This document shows positions 36,128 through 43,674 of a DNA stretch of 46,137 nt, piece after piece. The number at the start of each line of letters is the position of its first letter. Within the stretch, counting starts at the first letter, position 1. The stretch spans positions 1-46,137 of the forward strand of contig JAFEBS010000069.1 of the NCBI GenBank assembly GCA_018242525.1, in the 5' to 3' direction. The notes under the pieces are model-generated. The model did not search any database. It was not told the origin of the DNA and saw nothing but the letters and a program-made list of their open reading frames with translations. Position numbers and translations under genes: made by a program. Source of the stretch: Planctomycetota bacterium. Its GTDB lineage: Bacteria > Planctomycetota > Planctomycetia > Planctomycetales > Planctomycetaceae.

Positions 36128-36280
36128 TTACGCAAGTTCCTGCACCAGGTTCCACGATGCCTCGCCGCAATAATGGGAATTCTTGAGCATCATTCCAAAC
36201 AGGATGGTCGATAACGGTTGATCGCGAACGGCCAGCAGAGAGCTTTCTGTCACATGGTCATAGGCTTCTGAGGATGGGGT
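36128..36280 (-). pseudogene. C-terminal remnant resembling vWA/DUF3520 (YfbK-like) protein
   Basis: A 50-codon open stretch without start codon, ending in TAA at 36130-36128. It reads SEAYDHVTESSLLAV, then LSTILFGMMLKNSHYCGEAS and WNLVQELA. The pattern FGMxLxxSxxxGxxSWxxVxELA matches the extreme C-terminus of YfbK-type von Willebrand factor A proteins (DUF3520), as I recall that family. A stop codon lies just upstream and the rest of the gene is missing. It is best seen as a scrap left by deletion. Confidence 0.5.
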
Positions 36281-36305
36281 TTAGCAGAATTCACACTCCA
36301 TTTTT

Positions 36306-36422
36306 TCAACGATTGCGCCGGGGGCCGGTTTCACTCCCGCATCCGCAGTGGCAGGCGATGACCAGAACGGTCATCGTCACGAAAAGACTGCGATCCGCCA
36401 TTCGGATGAACGTGTTTTGCAC
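36306..36422 (-). CDS. 38-residue putative lipoprotein
   Basis: Starts at GTG 36422 with an AAAGGAG site upstream, 2 nt after the TGA that ends the anchored frame of the preceding gene (36427-36425), so coupling is likely. The sequence has a hydrophobic core (LFVTMTVLVIAC) ending in a lipobox-like VIAC followed by HCGCGSE and a basic tail. Such tiny entericidin-like lipoproteins are often missed. Function unknown. Confidence 0.5.
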   Translation of the reverse strand: MQNTFIRMADRSLFVTMTVLVIACHCGCGSETGPRRNR

Positions 36423-36501
36423 GGTCAATCGTCTCCTTTGCGTTTTTGAGACCTGTACCGAATCAATCCGATCCCTATCAACAATGCCAGTACAGCACCA
36501 T

Positions 36502-37521
36502 TCACGGAGAGGACGATTGGCATCCATGATTTCTTGCGCTGGCCCTGTGCTTTTTGGGTGTCCGTTGGATTAGGGGGGGGGCGATCTCGTCCTCTCGATA
36601 AATGCTTGTCGTATTGGAGATTTTGTCAGTGACAATCGCCCCTGGTTGTACACCGATCGTCTCAATCTGAAACCGGTCGTCACCCATGGGCTCGTTGACG
36701 ACATTGTGTTCAAACGCAATTGTGCGGGTGTTGATGTTGGATGGACTTTGATTCGATAACACGATCTTCAACGGAACCCATGCCCCGCCAACCTGTTCCC
36801 AATCTGCAGTCCACGATTCGGATGTTGTTGAATCTGAACAATTCAGTTTGGTCAAGTGACCTCCGCAGTTCAGATCGAATGCATATTCCGCTTTTGCTTC
36901 CGGAATTGCCTTGTTGATCTCGGCCAGTTTCACGATGTCACCGTCCCGCGTGACGGTCGAACCATTCCAAGACGCGTTCCAGGCGTTCAACGTGTTCGTC
37001 AATCGCTTCTCGGCGGGATCACTTCGCAATTGGTAGACCATGTGCGGATCGAAGAACACGGAAAACCAGCCCGGTTTCGACTTGAGGCTGGCATCGTGAA
37101 CAACGGCTTGCGTTCTGGTTCCATCCGCCGCCGCCGCGGATGCGGTATATCGAGAATAGCGACCGTCCCGGAACACGAATCCGGCTTCGGTGTCGACGAG
37201 ATTGCCTGGCTGATCTGAATTGAGACCAGGGAAATCATGACGCACGCACTTCAAAACGAAAAACCATCGATCGCTGCTTCGATCCCAGCCGAACCTCAAA
37301 TGAAAATCTGTGTGCTGCTCCAAATCCTCGATCTTTGCCGTATCATGAATCGTGGCACTCCCGCTCCATGTTTTCAAGAGGGCCTCGTTTTCGGAGAGCT
37401 GAGAGCGGATCTTCTCGATGAGCGTCACATCCCCCTCGCTCGCAACGGAGGCCGTTGACACAATTGCAGCCGTGACACAGCACAGGTATCGAAATCCCAA
37501 GTGTTGTGAGTTCTCGTTCAT
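36502..37521 (-). CDS. Secreted protein of unknown function, C-terminus shifted at a C9 tract
   Basis: 339 residues as read, from ATG 37521 with a signal peptide (cut near SVA/S). The body (~30-310) is a soluble domain with no family I recognise (LRFGWDRSSDRWFF; LNCGGHLTKLNCSDSTTSES). At 36573-36581 the coding strand has nine C. With nine, the frame ends at 36502 in a low-quality tail. With ten (or seven), it would continue to TGA 36427-36425 and add a Pro linker, a transmembrane helix (SWMPIVLSVNGAVLALLIGI) and a basic RYRSQKRKGDD tail, a normal type I anchor coupled to the next gene. Either a sequencing or genuine frameshift, or a slip-strand switch. Confidence 0.65.
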   Translation of the reverse strand: MNENSQHLGFRYLCCVTAAIVSTASVASEGDVTLIEKIRSQLSENEALLKTWSGSATIHDTAKIEDLEQHTDFHLRFGWDRSSDRWFFVLKCVRHDFPGLNSDQPGNLVDTEAGFVFRDGRYSRYTASAAAADGTRTQAVVHDASLKSKPGWFSVFFDPHMVYQLRSDPAEKRLTNTLNAWNASWNGSTVTRDGDIVKLAEINKAIPEAKAEYAFDLNCGGHLTKLNCSDSTTSESWTADWEQVGGAWVPLKIVLSNQSPSNINTRTIAFEHNVVNEPMGDDRFQIETIGVQPGAIVTDKISNTTSIYREDEIAPPLIQRTPKKHRASARNHGCQSSSP

Positions 37522-37551
37522 AGGTGACTTTCTGGAGTAAAACTGCAAGAA

Positions 37552-37576
37552 GTACGGTGCGCAACGCGCACCGTAC
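37552..37576 (-). terminator. 11-bp perfect hairpin
   Basis: GTACGGTGCGC (37552-37562) pairs with GCGCACCGTAC (37566-37576) around AAC. It lies just past the stop of the Cys-rich frame (37595) on the minus strand and upstream of the secreted gene start at 37521, so it could separate their transcripts. Confidence 0.55.
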
Positions 37577-37594
37577 TGTTCGAAGATCCAGTGC

Positions 37595-38167
37595 TTAAAC
37601 CGGATCCTTCGGTGGCTTGTTCGGGCAAAGAATGGACTTCTTGATTGTTGCGACCCAGTCTCCACCAGGAAGGACAGCGCCGGAGGAGCACGTTTTACAA
37701 CCTGTGGGAGTCACATTGACGGCTGGAGCGTAACAGTAGCCGGGATATTCAATTAAAATGTCGTCGGGGTATTCAAAACTGGAATCGACGTACCCGGCAG
37801 AACACGATTTGGTGGCATCCACAGCTCCCGTAATGCACTGGACCTTGTGCTGGCATGTTTTGCCAGTGTCATCTTTGTAGGTGTAGTCGTAAGTGGTGCC
37901 AGCGGACGTGTAGGTCGGGTAATCGGTATTGTCCCACCATCGGCCGCTCGTACTGCATGTCGTCGATGTGCACCCTTCTTGTGAGCATTCGTCAGTTGCA
38001 CCCGCGTACGGTGAAATGCATTTGGGTTGATAGGAATTCGGGTCCTTGGTGACGAGGTCACACGGGGGACCTTCGGGACGAGGGTCATCGTCTGCCAGCA
38101 GGTAATGATTTCGGTTCGCGAATTGGCAATCAGCAGGATCACGACTGCAGGTGTCAAAAGCACGAGT
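37595..38167 (-). pseudogene. Cys-rich secreted-type frame lacking a start codon
   Basis: An open frame of 190 codons after a TGA at 38170-38168. It has no ATG; the only usable start is GTG 37822, which would give 75 residues. Yet Cys-rich sequence of one style continues upstream of that GTG (DECSQEGCTSTTC, KTCQHKVQCITGA, then KSCSAGY and GCKTCSS), 14 cysteines in total. This points to a disulfide-rich extracytoplasmic protein that has lost its 5' end, including any signal peptide. It overlaps the end of the glycosyltransferase fragment in another frame. A short expressed version from 37822 cannot be excluded. Confidence 0.5.
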
Positions 38168-38394
38168 TCATCGTTAATGCGCATCCGGGGAAGGAATCCG
38201 CGCAGCTTCAGAATGCTGATCCACACCAGAAGTGCCATCATGCCGATTGGAACTTTTACCAGGAGTCCATAAAGGTAGTAATACCACAATCCTCCGTTCT
38301 TCCATTCCCCCCGCAGAAAGCATGGAGTATCGAAAGACTCGAAATCGCGCGCTTGAGTATCGAACCCAAGAACGTACTGTTCTGGAAGTGGCAC
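38105..38394 (-). pseudogene. Fragment of PMT/ArnT-like membrane glycosyltransferase
   Basis: About 97 residues from a GTG at 38394 that is preceded by an in-frame stop. LPEQYVLGFDTQARDF, FLRGEWKNGGLWYYYLYGLL, VKVPIGMMALLVWI and TPAVVILLIANSRTE match the late membrane region of planctomycete dolichyl-phosphate-mannose transferase-like proteins. The catalytic N-terminal ~300 residues and the C-terminal part are missing. After ~38105 the frame runs on into unrelated sequence to 37753. It is a truncated relic. Confidence 0.6.
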
Positions 38395-38810
38395 TTCCCC
38401 GATTCAGCTGTCGTTGAATCGATTGCCACTATGTGGAAGCGACCTCCCTGAGAGCATCGTGCAAACGAATTGATACTCTTTCACCCGGACGCAAAAAGCA
38501 TGTAGAGTCAGGATGAGACAAACTGCGACAGAATGTGCACGTGAAAGTTGGTGTGCGGTCCGAGGTGTTTTTCCGAAGTGTGGCATATGATGGGCCATGT
38601 ATGTGAGCTTATCGCGGCATGAGTATTCCGTGAATGTCTTGAGTGTGCAAGTGTAATTCATCGGCGAAAGGGAGTGCGATGAAAAAAAACAAAAAGCCTG
38701 ACTCCTGAATTCTGATCTTCACCGGAATCGGAAATGCTGCTATGAGGCGACTGAACCGACGGGCTGGGGTGAAAGTGGAGTACGGTGTGAGAACCAGACG
38801 AGGAAGCGAG
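38395..38810. other. Intergenic, no gene recognised
   Basis: 416 bp, more AT-rich than its surroundings. A 9-codon ATG frame at 38680 (preceded by AAAGGGAG and starting with an A8 run) stops at once in all slip variants. Nothing else is supported. Confidence 0.4.
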
Positions 38811-39191
38811 ATGGCAGCGTTCATGGGTCGACGTTGGATGAGGATCTGCGCCAGTTCCATGGCGATGTATTTGTCCCTGGCGGTCTGCGGCTGTGTCGTG
38901 GGGAGCAAGTCCATGTCCGTTGACAGCATCTCCAAAATGCCCTGGTTCGGTCTGGAATTGAAAGAGCGAAAACGGAAGTCTGATGGCCCTCAATTCCGAT
39001 CGGTGCGATCGGAAGGCGAATCCAGGTCGCGATTCCTGGGTTTGTTTGGTGGCAGCCAGAAAGCCGATCCTGCCAGGATCGAAGTGGCCGGTCATCCCGC
39101 GAAGGTCTCCACGGCGCTGCCGCGGACGGACCAGGATCTGGTGCTCGATTCGACCGCCAAGCCGGGGGCTGTGGCCGTCGATTTTCACTGA
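38811..39191 (+). CDS. Small putative lipoprotein
   Basis: 126 residues from ATG 38811 with a GAGGAAG site just upstream; the frame is open back to 38742 but without a ribosome site. A basic, hydrophobic leader (RRWMRICASSMAMYLSLAV) ends in C-G-C, a lipobox-like end. The rest is polar, with MPWFGLELKERKRKSDGPQF, a Ser/Arg stretch and a C-terminal TDQDLVLDSTAKPG. No family recognised. It is isolated, with 574 bp before the next gene. Confidence 0.55.
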   Translation: MAAFMGRRWMRICASSMAMYLSLAVCGCVVGSKSMSVDSISKMPWFGLELKERKRKSDGPQFRSVRSEGESRSRFLGLFGGSQKADPARIEVAGHPAKVSTALPRTDQDLVLDSTAKPGAVAVDFH

Positions 39192-39765
39192 TCCGTCTGA
39201 GTCGCGAACTTCTCGCGCGACCGGAGACAGCGATCAGGCCGTGATTTTGATTTCTCTGTGGGTAGGCACGACAATTGGGACACGCATCAACGAATCCCTC
39301 GCTCGCGCGTCGGGCTGGTGTCCCAGGATCATGCAACGCGATTTAGACCCTCGCCTCTGTCGTGCCCAAAGATCATTGGCTTTTGGAACGGATTCAGGTT
39401 TTGCCGATTGTGCCAGCTTATTTGCGGAAATGGCCCGGCTGAGATCGGGAAAATGTTCGATCACCGCGATTGGCGTGGCAGGTTTTGATCCGACCAGCGG
39501 TTTTCCGGATCTACCTTTCTCGTAACGTTTTCATCCGGACTGGGGAATGATAGACTTTAGGGCCGCAGGATCGGATGATGGTTGCTGTGGGGGGGACGGT
39601 CTGGAGAAACACAACCTTCCTTTTCGCGATGATTCAGGTTTGGACTATCGGATCGGCCGATTGACGATGCTGTCTGGCAGCATACAATCAGCGATCTTGG
39701 GCCGGGATACGATGTTCGACATCTGCGATGGCCGGATATAACGTTTTGGAAGGGAGAAGGTTTCG
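39192..39765. other. Intergenic region upstream of hpf
   Basis: 574 bp. Frames here are continuations of shadow frames from the previous gene. The 3' part carries the hpf promoter at 39661-39688. No repeat or RNA gene was recognised. Confidence 0.5.
39661..39688 (+). promoter_or_regulatory. Sigma-70-type promoter for hpf
   Basis: TTGACG (39661-39666), a 16-bp spacer and TACAAT (39683-39688) match the consensus closely. Transcription would begin near 39695, leaving a ~70-nt leader before the GTG start of hpf at 39766. Confidence 0.6.
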
Positions 39766-40107
39766 GTGCAAGTTGCGATCACATGCCGACACGGAAGCAT
39801 TAGTTCCAGCGCTCAGGAATACATGTCGAAGAAGGCTGAAAAGCTGTTGACGTATTTTGATCGAGTGACTTCGATTTCCATCACGATTGACTTCTCAAAC
39901 GGACAATCCAAGGTCGAAATCCTGGTGGATGCCGAGCATCGCCACGACCTGGTGGCGGCGGAAACAGACAGCGAAGCCACGACGGCGTTTGACCTGGCGC
40001 TGCACAAGATGGAACAGCAATTGCGAAAGTACAAGGAAAAGATCCAGGACCACAAGCGTGGTCCCGGATTGAGTGAACTGCCTTTGAAATCGGCCGACGA
40101 AGACTGA
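39766..40107 (+). CDS. hpf: Ribosome hibernation promoting factor, short form
   Basis: 113 residues from GTG 39766, which follows an AAGGGAGAAGG site. The S30AE/RaiA domain fills the protein: QVAITCRHGSISSSAQEY, then EKLLTYFDRVTSISITI, VEILVDAEHRHDLVAAE and DLALHKMEQQLRKYKEKI. There is no long-form C-terminal dimerisation domain, so it would be the short type. It binds the 30S decoding region and stores ribosomes in stationary phase. As in proteobacterial rpoN loci, it precedes a ptsN-type gene. Confidence 0.93.
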   Translation: MQVAITCRHGSISSSAQEYMSKKAEKLLTYFDRVTSISITIDFSNGQSKVEILVDAEHRHDLVAAETDSEATTAFDLALHKMEQQLRKYKEKIQDHKRGPGLSELPLKSADED

Positions 40108-40246
40108 GTCGGATCGGTATGGAAAAGCATTGAGACAAGGACAATCCATGCTGGCGCCGGCATGATTGTGAGCGGCGACAACGTTTAATTCTTGAAATCA
40201 GGGACCGCGCTCTCAGGTGACTGGCGCGGGCAAAGAGAGGTTCTTC

Positions 40247-40717
40247 ATGAAGTTGTGCGACTTCGTAGTGTCGGCGTCCATCATTCCCGATCTTCAGGTC
40301 GGTTCGAAGGAAGACGCGATTCGTTCCATGGTCACAGGTCTCCGCGAAGCCGGCAGCATCAGCGCTGCCGATGAAGCCGGCATCGTGGCTGCAATTCTGA
40401 AGCGAGAGGAACTGGGCTCGACTGGTATCGGTCGTGGCGTGGCCGTTCCACACACCAAGCATCCGTCGGTGGACAAACTGATCGCGGCCATTGCCCTGTC
40501 TTCCAATGGTGTCGACTTCGCCAGTCTGGATGGCGAACCGGTCTACATCATGTTCCTGCTGGTGTCGCCACCCGATCGCCCCGGCGATCACCTGCGCGGG
40601 TTGGAAAACATTTCGCGGCACCTGCGCAACGATAATTTCTGCAAGTTCCTGCGACAGTCCAAGACACGCGACGCGGTCTGGGATCTGCTGAAGGAAGCGG
40701 ATAACAACGAAATCTGA
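40247..40717 (+). CDS. ptsN: PTS IIA domain protein, nitrogen/fructose type (PtsN-like)
   Basis: 156 residues from ATG 40247 with an AAGAGAGG site upstream. The phosphorylated histidine is H69 in GVAVPHTKHP; flanking GSTGIGRG and VYIMFLLVSPPDRPGDHL are typical of the EIIA-Fru/Ntr family. No membrane IIB/IIC domain is present. With HPr and enzyme I next, it should be the output of a regulatory PTS that controls other proteins instead of transporting sugar. Confidence 0.93.
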   Translation: MKLCDFVVSASIIPDLQVGSKEDAIRSMVTGLREAGSISAADEAGIVAAILKREELGSTGIGRGVAVPHTKHPSVDKLIAAIALSSNGVDFASLDGEPVYIMFLLVSPPDRPGDHLRGLENISRHLRNDNFCKFLRQSKTRDAVWDLLKEADNNEI

Positions 40718-40755
40718 AGTATGGACAATCGAAATCGGCAGATTGGTACGACGAA

Positions 40756-41046
40756 ATGGTGACGGCATCCATGCAACGCGCGACGGTGACAGTTCGCAAC
40801 TCACGGGGATTGCACATGCGCCCGTTGGAGTTGATTGCGCGGACCGCACAGTCGTTCCGGAGCCAGGTGTTCGTGACCCGTGGAACCAATCGAGTTGATG
40901 CGAAAAGCCTGCTGCACCTGCTGACGTTGGGGGCTGAGCCGGGGATGGAGCTGGATATCGATGCGACCGGCGACGATGCCAACGAAGCCGTGGAGCAGTT
41001 GGTGAAGTTGATCGGTTCTGAATTCGAAGGAATCGGTCCGGCTTGA
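40756..41046 (+). CDS. ptsH: Phosphocarrier protein HPr
   Basis: 96 residues from ATG 40756; ATG 40771 is an alternative. H20 in RGLHMRPLEL is the phosphoryl acceptor from enzyme I. S51 in DAKSLLHLLTLGAEPG sits at the regulatory serine position, so control by HPr kinase is conceivable, though no such kinase is encoded in the window. It lies 38 bp after ptsN and 91 bp before enzyme I. Confidence 0.94.
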   Translation: MVTASMQRATVTVRNSRGLHMRPLELIARTAQSFRSQVFVTRGTNRVDAKSLLHLLTLGAEPGMELDIDATGDDANEAVEQLVKLIGSEFEGIGPA

Positions 41047-41137
41047 GTCACGTTGCCGGTACAGATCTGGTGGATTTCGCTGTCCTGTCCGGCGGTTCTT
41101 CTCTCCTTCCTGCTGTCATCAACACGAACGCTGCCGC

Positions 41138-42889
41138 ATGCTGATCAAACGCGGAATCGCTGTTTCACCGGGGGTCGCCATCGGACCCGCCATGGTCTTC
41201 GGAACCGAGAATTTTCGGATTCCGCAGCAGTTGATTGCCACCAACGTCATCGAAATTGAATTGAGTCGATTTCGGGCGGCGCTGGACGCGACGTGTGACG
41301 AAATCACCGTGAACGAGCAGTTGGCGCGGGAGCGGCTGGGCGACCAGTACGCGGCCATTTTTTCCGCGCACCTGCTGTTGGCTCGGGACCAGCAACTGGT
41401 CGCACAGATTGAGGAGCGGATCCGGCAGCAGAACTCGCCCGAATTCGCCGCCAGCCAGATCCTGCGACAGTATGCCAAGCGGCTCAGAGATCTCGGTGGC
41501 CAATACCTGGCGGAGCGATCCGTCGATATCTACGACCTGGAAAAGCGACTGCTGCGTCATTTGCTCGGTGAACGACGCGAAGAGTTGTCAAATCTGACGG
41601 CACCCGTGCTGGTGCTGGCGAACAATTTGACCCCGAGCGAAACCGCCAATCTGGATCGTAAATTCGTGCTGGGGTTTGCGACGGAAGTTGGCGGCCACAC
41701 CAGCCATACGGCGATTCTGGCGGGCGCACTGGAAATCCCGGCCGTGGTGGGGATCGGCAAGTTCCTGGACGACGTTTCCGGGGCACAGACGATCATCATC
41801 GATGGCAGTCATGGCGTTGTCATCATTGAGCCCGACGACGACACACTGGCCAAGTACCGCGATTCCGAAGCTCGGTTTCGCAGTCACGAGCAGCGGCTGA
41901 AGTCGCTACGCGAATTCCCCTGCGAGACAAGTGACCGTGTCGCAATCAAATTGATGGGAAACATTGAGTTTCCGAATGAAGCCGAGCCAAGCCGGGAAAA
42001 GGGGGCGTGCGGGATCGGTTTGTACCGAACGGAATTTCTGTATCTGGAATCGAATCGCGAGCCCACCGAGGACGATCACTATCGGGCGTATTGCCAGGTT
42101 TTGAAGGCATTTCCGGGTGAGCCCGTCGTCATTCGAACGCTGGATCTGGGGTCAGACAAGATGCCTGGTGCATTGCGTGCTGCGTACCCGGAGAGTGTCA
42201 ATCCGGCGCTGAGTGTTCGTAGTATCCGGCTGAGCCTTCAGCACTTGGAGCTGTTCAAGACGCAGTTGCGGGCCGCCTTGAGGGCTGCCGTCCTGGGCGA
42301 TTTGCGGATCATGTTTCCGCTCATTTCGACGCTGCTGGAGTTTCGCCAGGCCAAGATGGTGCTTAGCGACGTCGTGGAGGATCTGGAAGAGCAGGGGGTC
42401 GAATTCCGACGTGATGTTGCTGTCGGGATGATGGTTGAAGTTCCCGCGGCAGCAATTATGGCAGAGGAGTTTGCGCGCGAAGTCGATTTTTTCTCGCTTG
42501 GGACGAATGACCTGATTCAGTACACTCTGGCGGTCGATCGGGCGGATCAGGCCGTTTCTGGACTGTACCGTTCGGGCGATCCATCGATTGTGCGGTTGAT
42601 TCGGATGGTGGTGGAGGCGGCTCAGCGCAACAACATTTCGGTATCCGTTTGCGGGCAAATGAGTTCTGACCCGATGTTCATTCCCCTGCTGGTGGGGTTG
42701 GGAATCCGTCAGTTCAGCGTGACGCCGCACGCGATTCCCGAACTGAAGGAAGTGATCCGGAATCTGACGATCGAGCGTGCTGTCGGAATTGCCGAACGGG
42801 CCAGCAGCCTTGAGGTGGCTCGCGATGTCGAGAATTATCTGTGGGGGGAATTGAAGAAGCTCTGTCCCGAGTCGATGCAGTTGGATTGA
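41138..42889 (+). CDS. ptsI: Phosphoenolpyruvate-protein phosphotransferase (enzyme I)
   Basis: 583 residues, normal length for enzyme I without the GAF domain of PtsP. The phospho-histidine H190 lies in GGHTSHTAILAGALEIPAVVG. The PEP-binding barrel carries GACGIGLYRTEFLY, VIRTLDLGSDK, DFFSLGTNDLIQYTLAVDR and the active-site C505 in VSVCGQMSSDP. It autophosphorylates with PEP and passes the phosphate to the adjacent HPr. The start at 41138 lacks a strong ribosome site but matches the family N-terminus (LIKRGIAVSPGVAIG). Confidence 0.95.
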   Translation: MLIKRGIAVSPGVAIGPAMVFGTENFRIPQQLIATNVIEIELSRFRAALDATCDEITVNEQLARERLGDQYAAIFSAHLLLARDQQLVAQIEERIRQQNSPEFAASQILRQYAKRLRDLGGQYLAERSVDIYDLEKRLLRHLLGERREELSNLTAPVLVLANNLTPSETANLDRKFVLGFATEVGGHTSHTAILAGALEIPAVVGIGKFLDDVSGAQTIIIDGSHGVVIIEPDDDTLAKYRDSEARFRSHEQRLKSLREFPCETSDRVAIKLMGNIEFPNEAEPSREKGACGIGLYRTEFLYLESNREPTEDDHYRAYCQVLKAFPGEPVVIRTLDLGSDKMPGALRAAYPESVNPALSVRSIRLSLQHLELFKTQLRAALRAAVLGDLRIMFPLISTLLEFRQAKMVLSDVVEDLEEQGVEFRRDVAVGMMVEVPAAAIMAEEFAREVDFFSLGTNDLIQYTLAVDRADQAVSGLYRSGDPSIVRLIRMVVEAAQRNNISVSVCGQMSSDPMFIPLLVGLGIRQFSVTPHAIPELKEVIRNLTIERAVGIAERASSLEVARDVENYLWGELKKLCPESMQLD

Positions 42890-43674
42890 ACTTCGATCCG
42901 GCAGTGGGACTCTGAATTCAGGCCGTATTCACGAAGTCGGTTATTTTCAAGATCCGCTACGGCGGGTCTGAGACGGACCGACCTGGTGTTGAAATGTAAG
43001 TGTCAGTGCGATGTGGTCGTGACCCTTCGCAGTCGGTGAAAAACAACCGTTTTTAGTGAGTCATAGTCGAGTGCGATTTTGTGTGCCAGGCGACGTCGGA
43101 CGCTCAGAGTTCAGTGTGAGCTTCGTCCGATCCCGATGTACTTCCCGGTGGGTTCGGTTTCCGACCACCTCTGGGGAGCGTCGTGCGCCGTCCGCAGCAG
43201 ATCTGCCGAACAAGCAATGCCCGTCTCCCGTCCCGGTGACAGATCTGTCGCTGGATGCTGAATCGGATGCAATGACCCGGTCATTGTCCGCCAGCGACGG
43301 CAGCCATCTTCGGGGGTGTTCTCAATCAGCTTTGACGGGGAACCGGGATCAGGATCTTCAGCAGCGCGCCGCGCAAGATGATCCTCCGGGTTTCAACCTC
43401 AGTTCAAAGTGCGCCCCGCTTGTCGGTTCAAAGACCTGTTCCCGGGCTATGCGGGGAGATGTCAAAGTCACCCGCCAGGGAGTCTGGCACATTGGTTTGT
43501 CGCGAACAGTTTGTCGAGCGTTTGTTGATTCGGGAATGGGCACGGTTCGACCCGTGAAGCCTGGTTTCCCTGTGCTGAATGGCCTGCCACGTAACGGTTG
43601 GCGCGTTCTTCAGTCGACATCCGCCCGGCGATCCTCCGGTGATCCTCGCACTCGCCCTCAAATAAGGGTGAGCA
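42890..43674. other. Long leader/intergenic region upstream of RNase E/G gene
   Basis: 785 bp. It includes a small hairpin (AGATCCGC/GCGGGTCT with a stable TACG loop, 42950-42969) shortly after enzyme I, and an A/T-rich hairpin AAAAAC/GTTTTT at 43039-43054. An open + frame from 43056 has no ribosome site and runs into the ribonuclease gene in another frame; it looks spurious. A long untranslated leader is plausible, as RNase E of proteobacteria controls its own mRNA through one. Confidence 0.45.

Noticed and set aside
38983..39525. 180-codon + frame overlapping the small lipoprotein
   Set aside because: No ribosome site, odd composition, and half of it lies in another frame of a better candidate.
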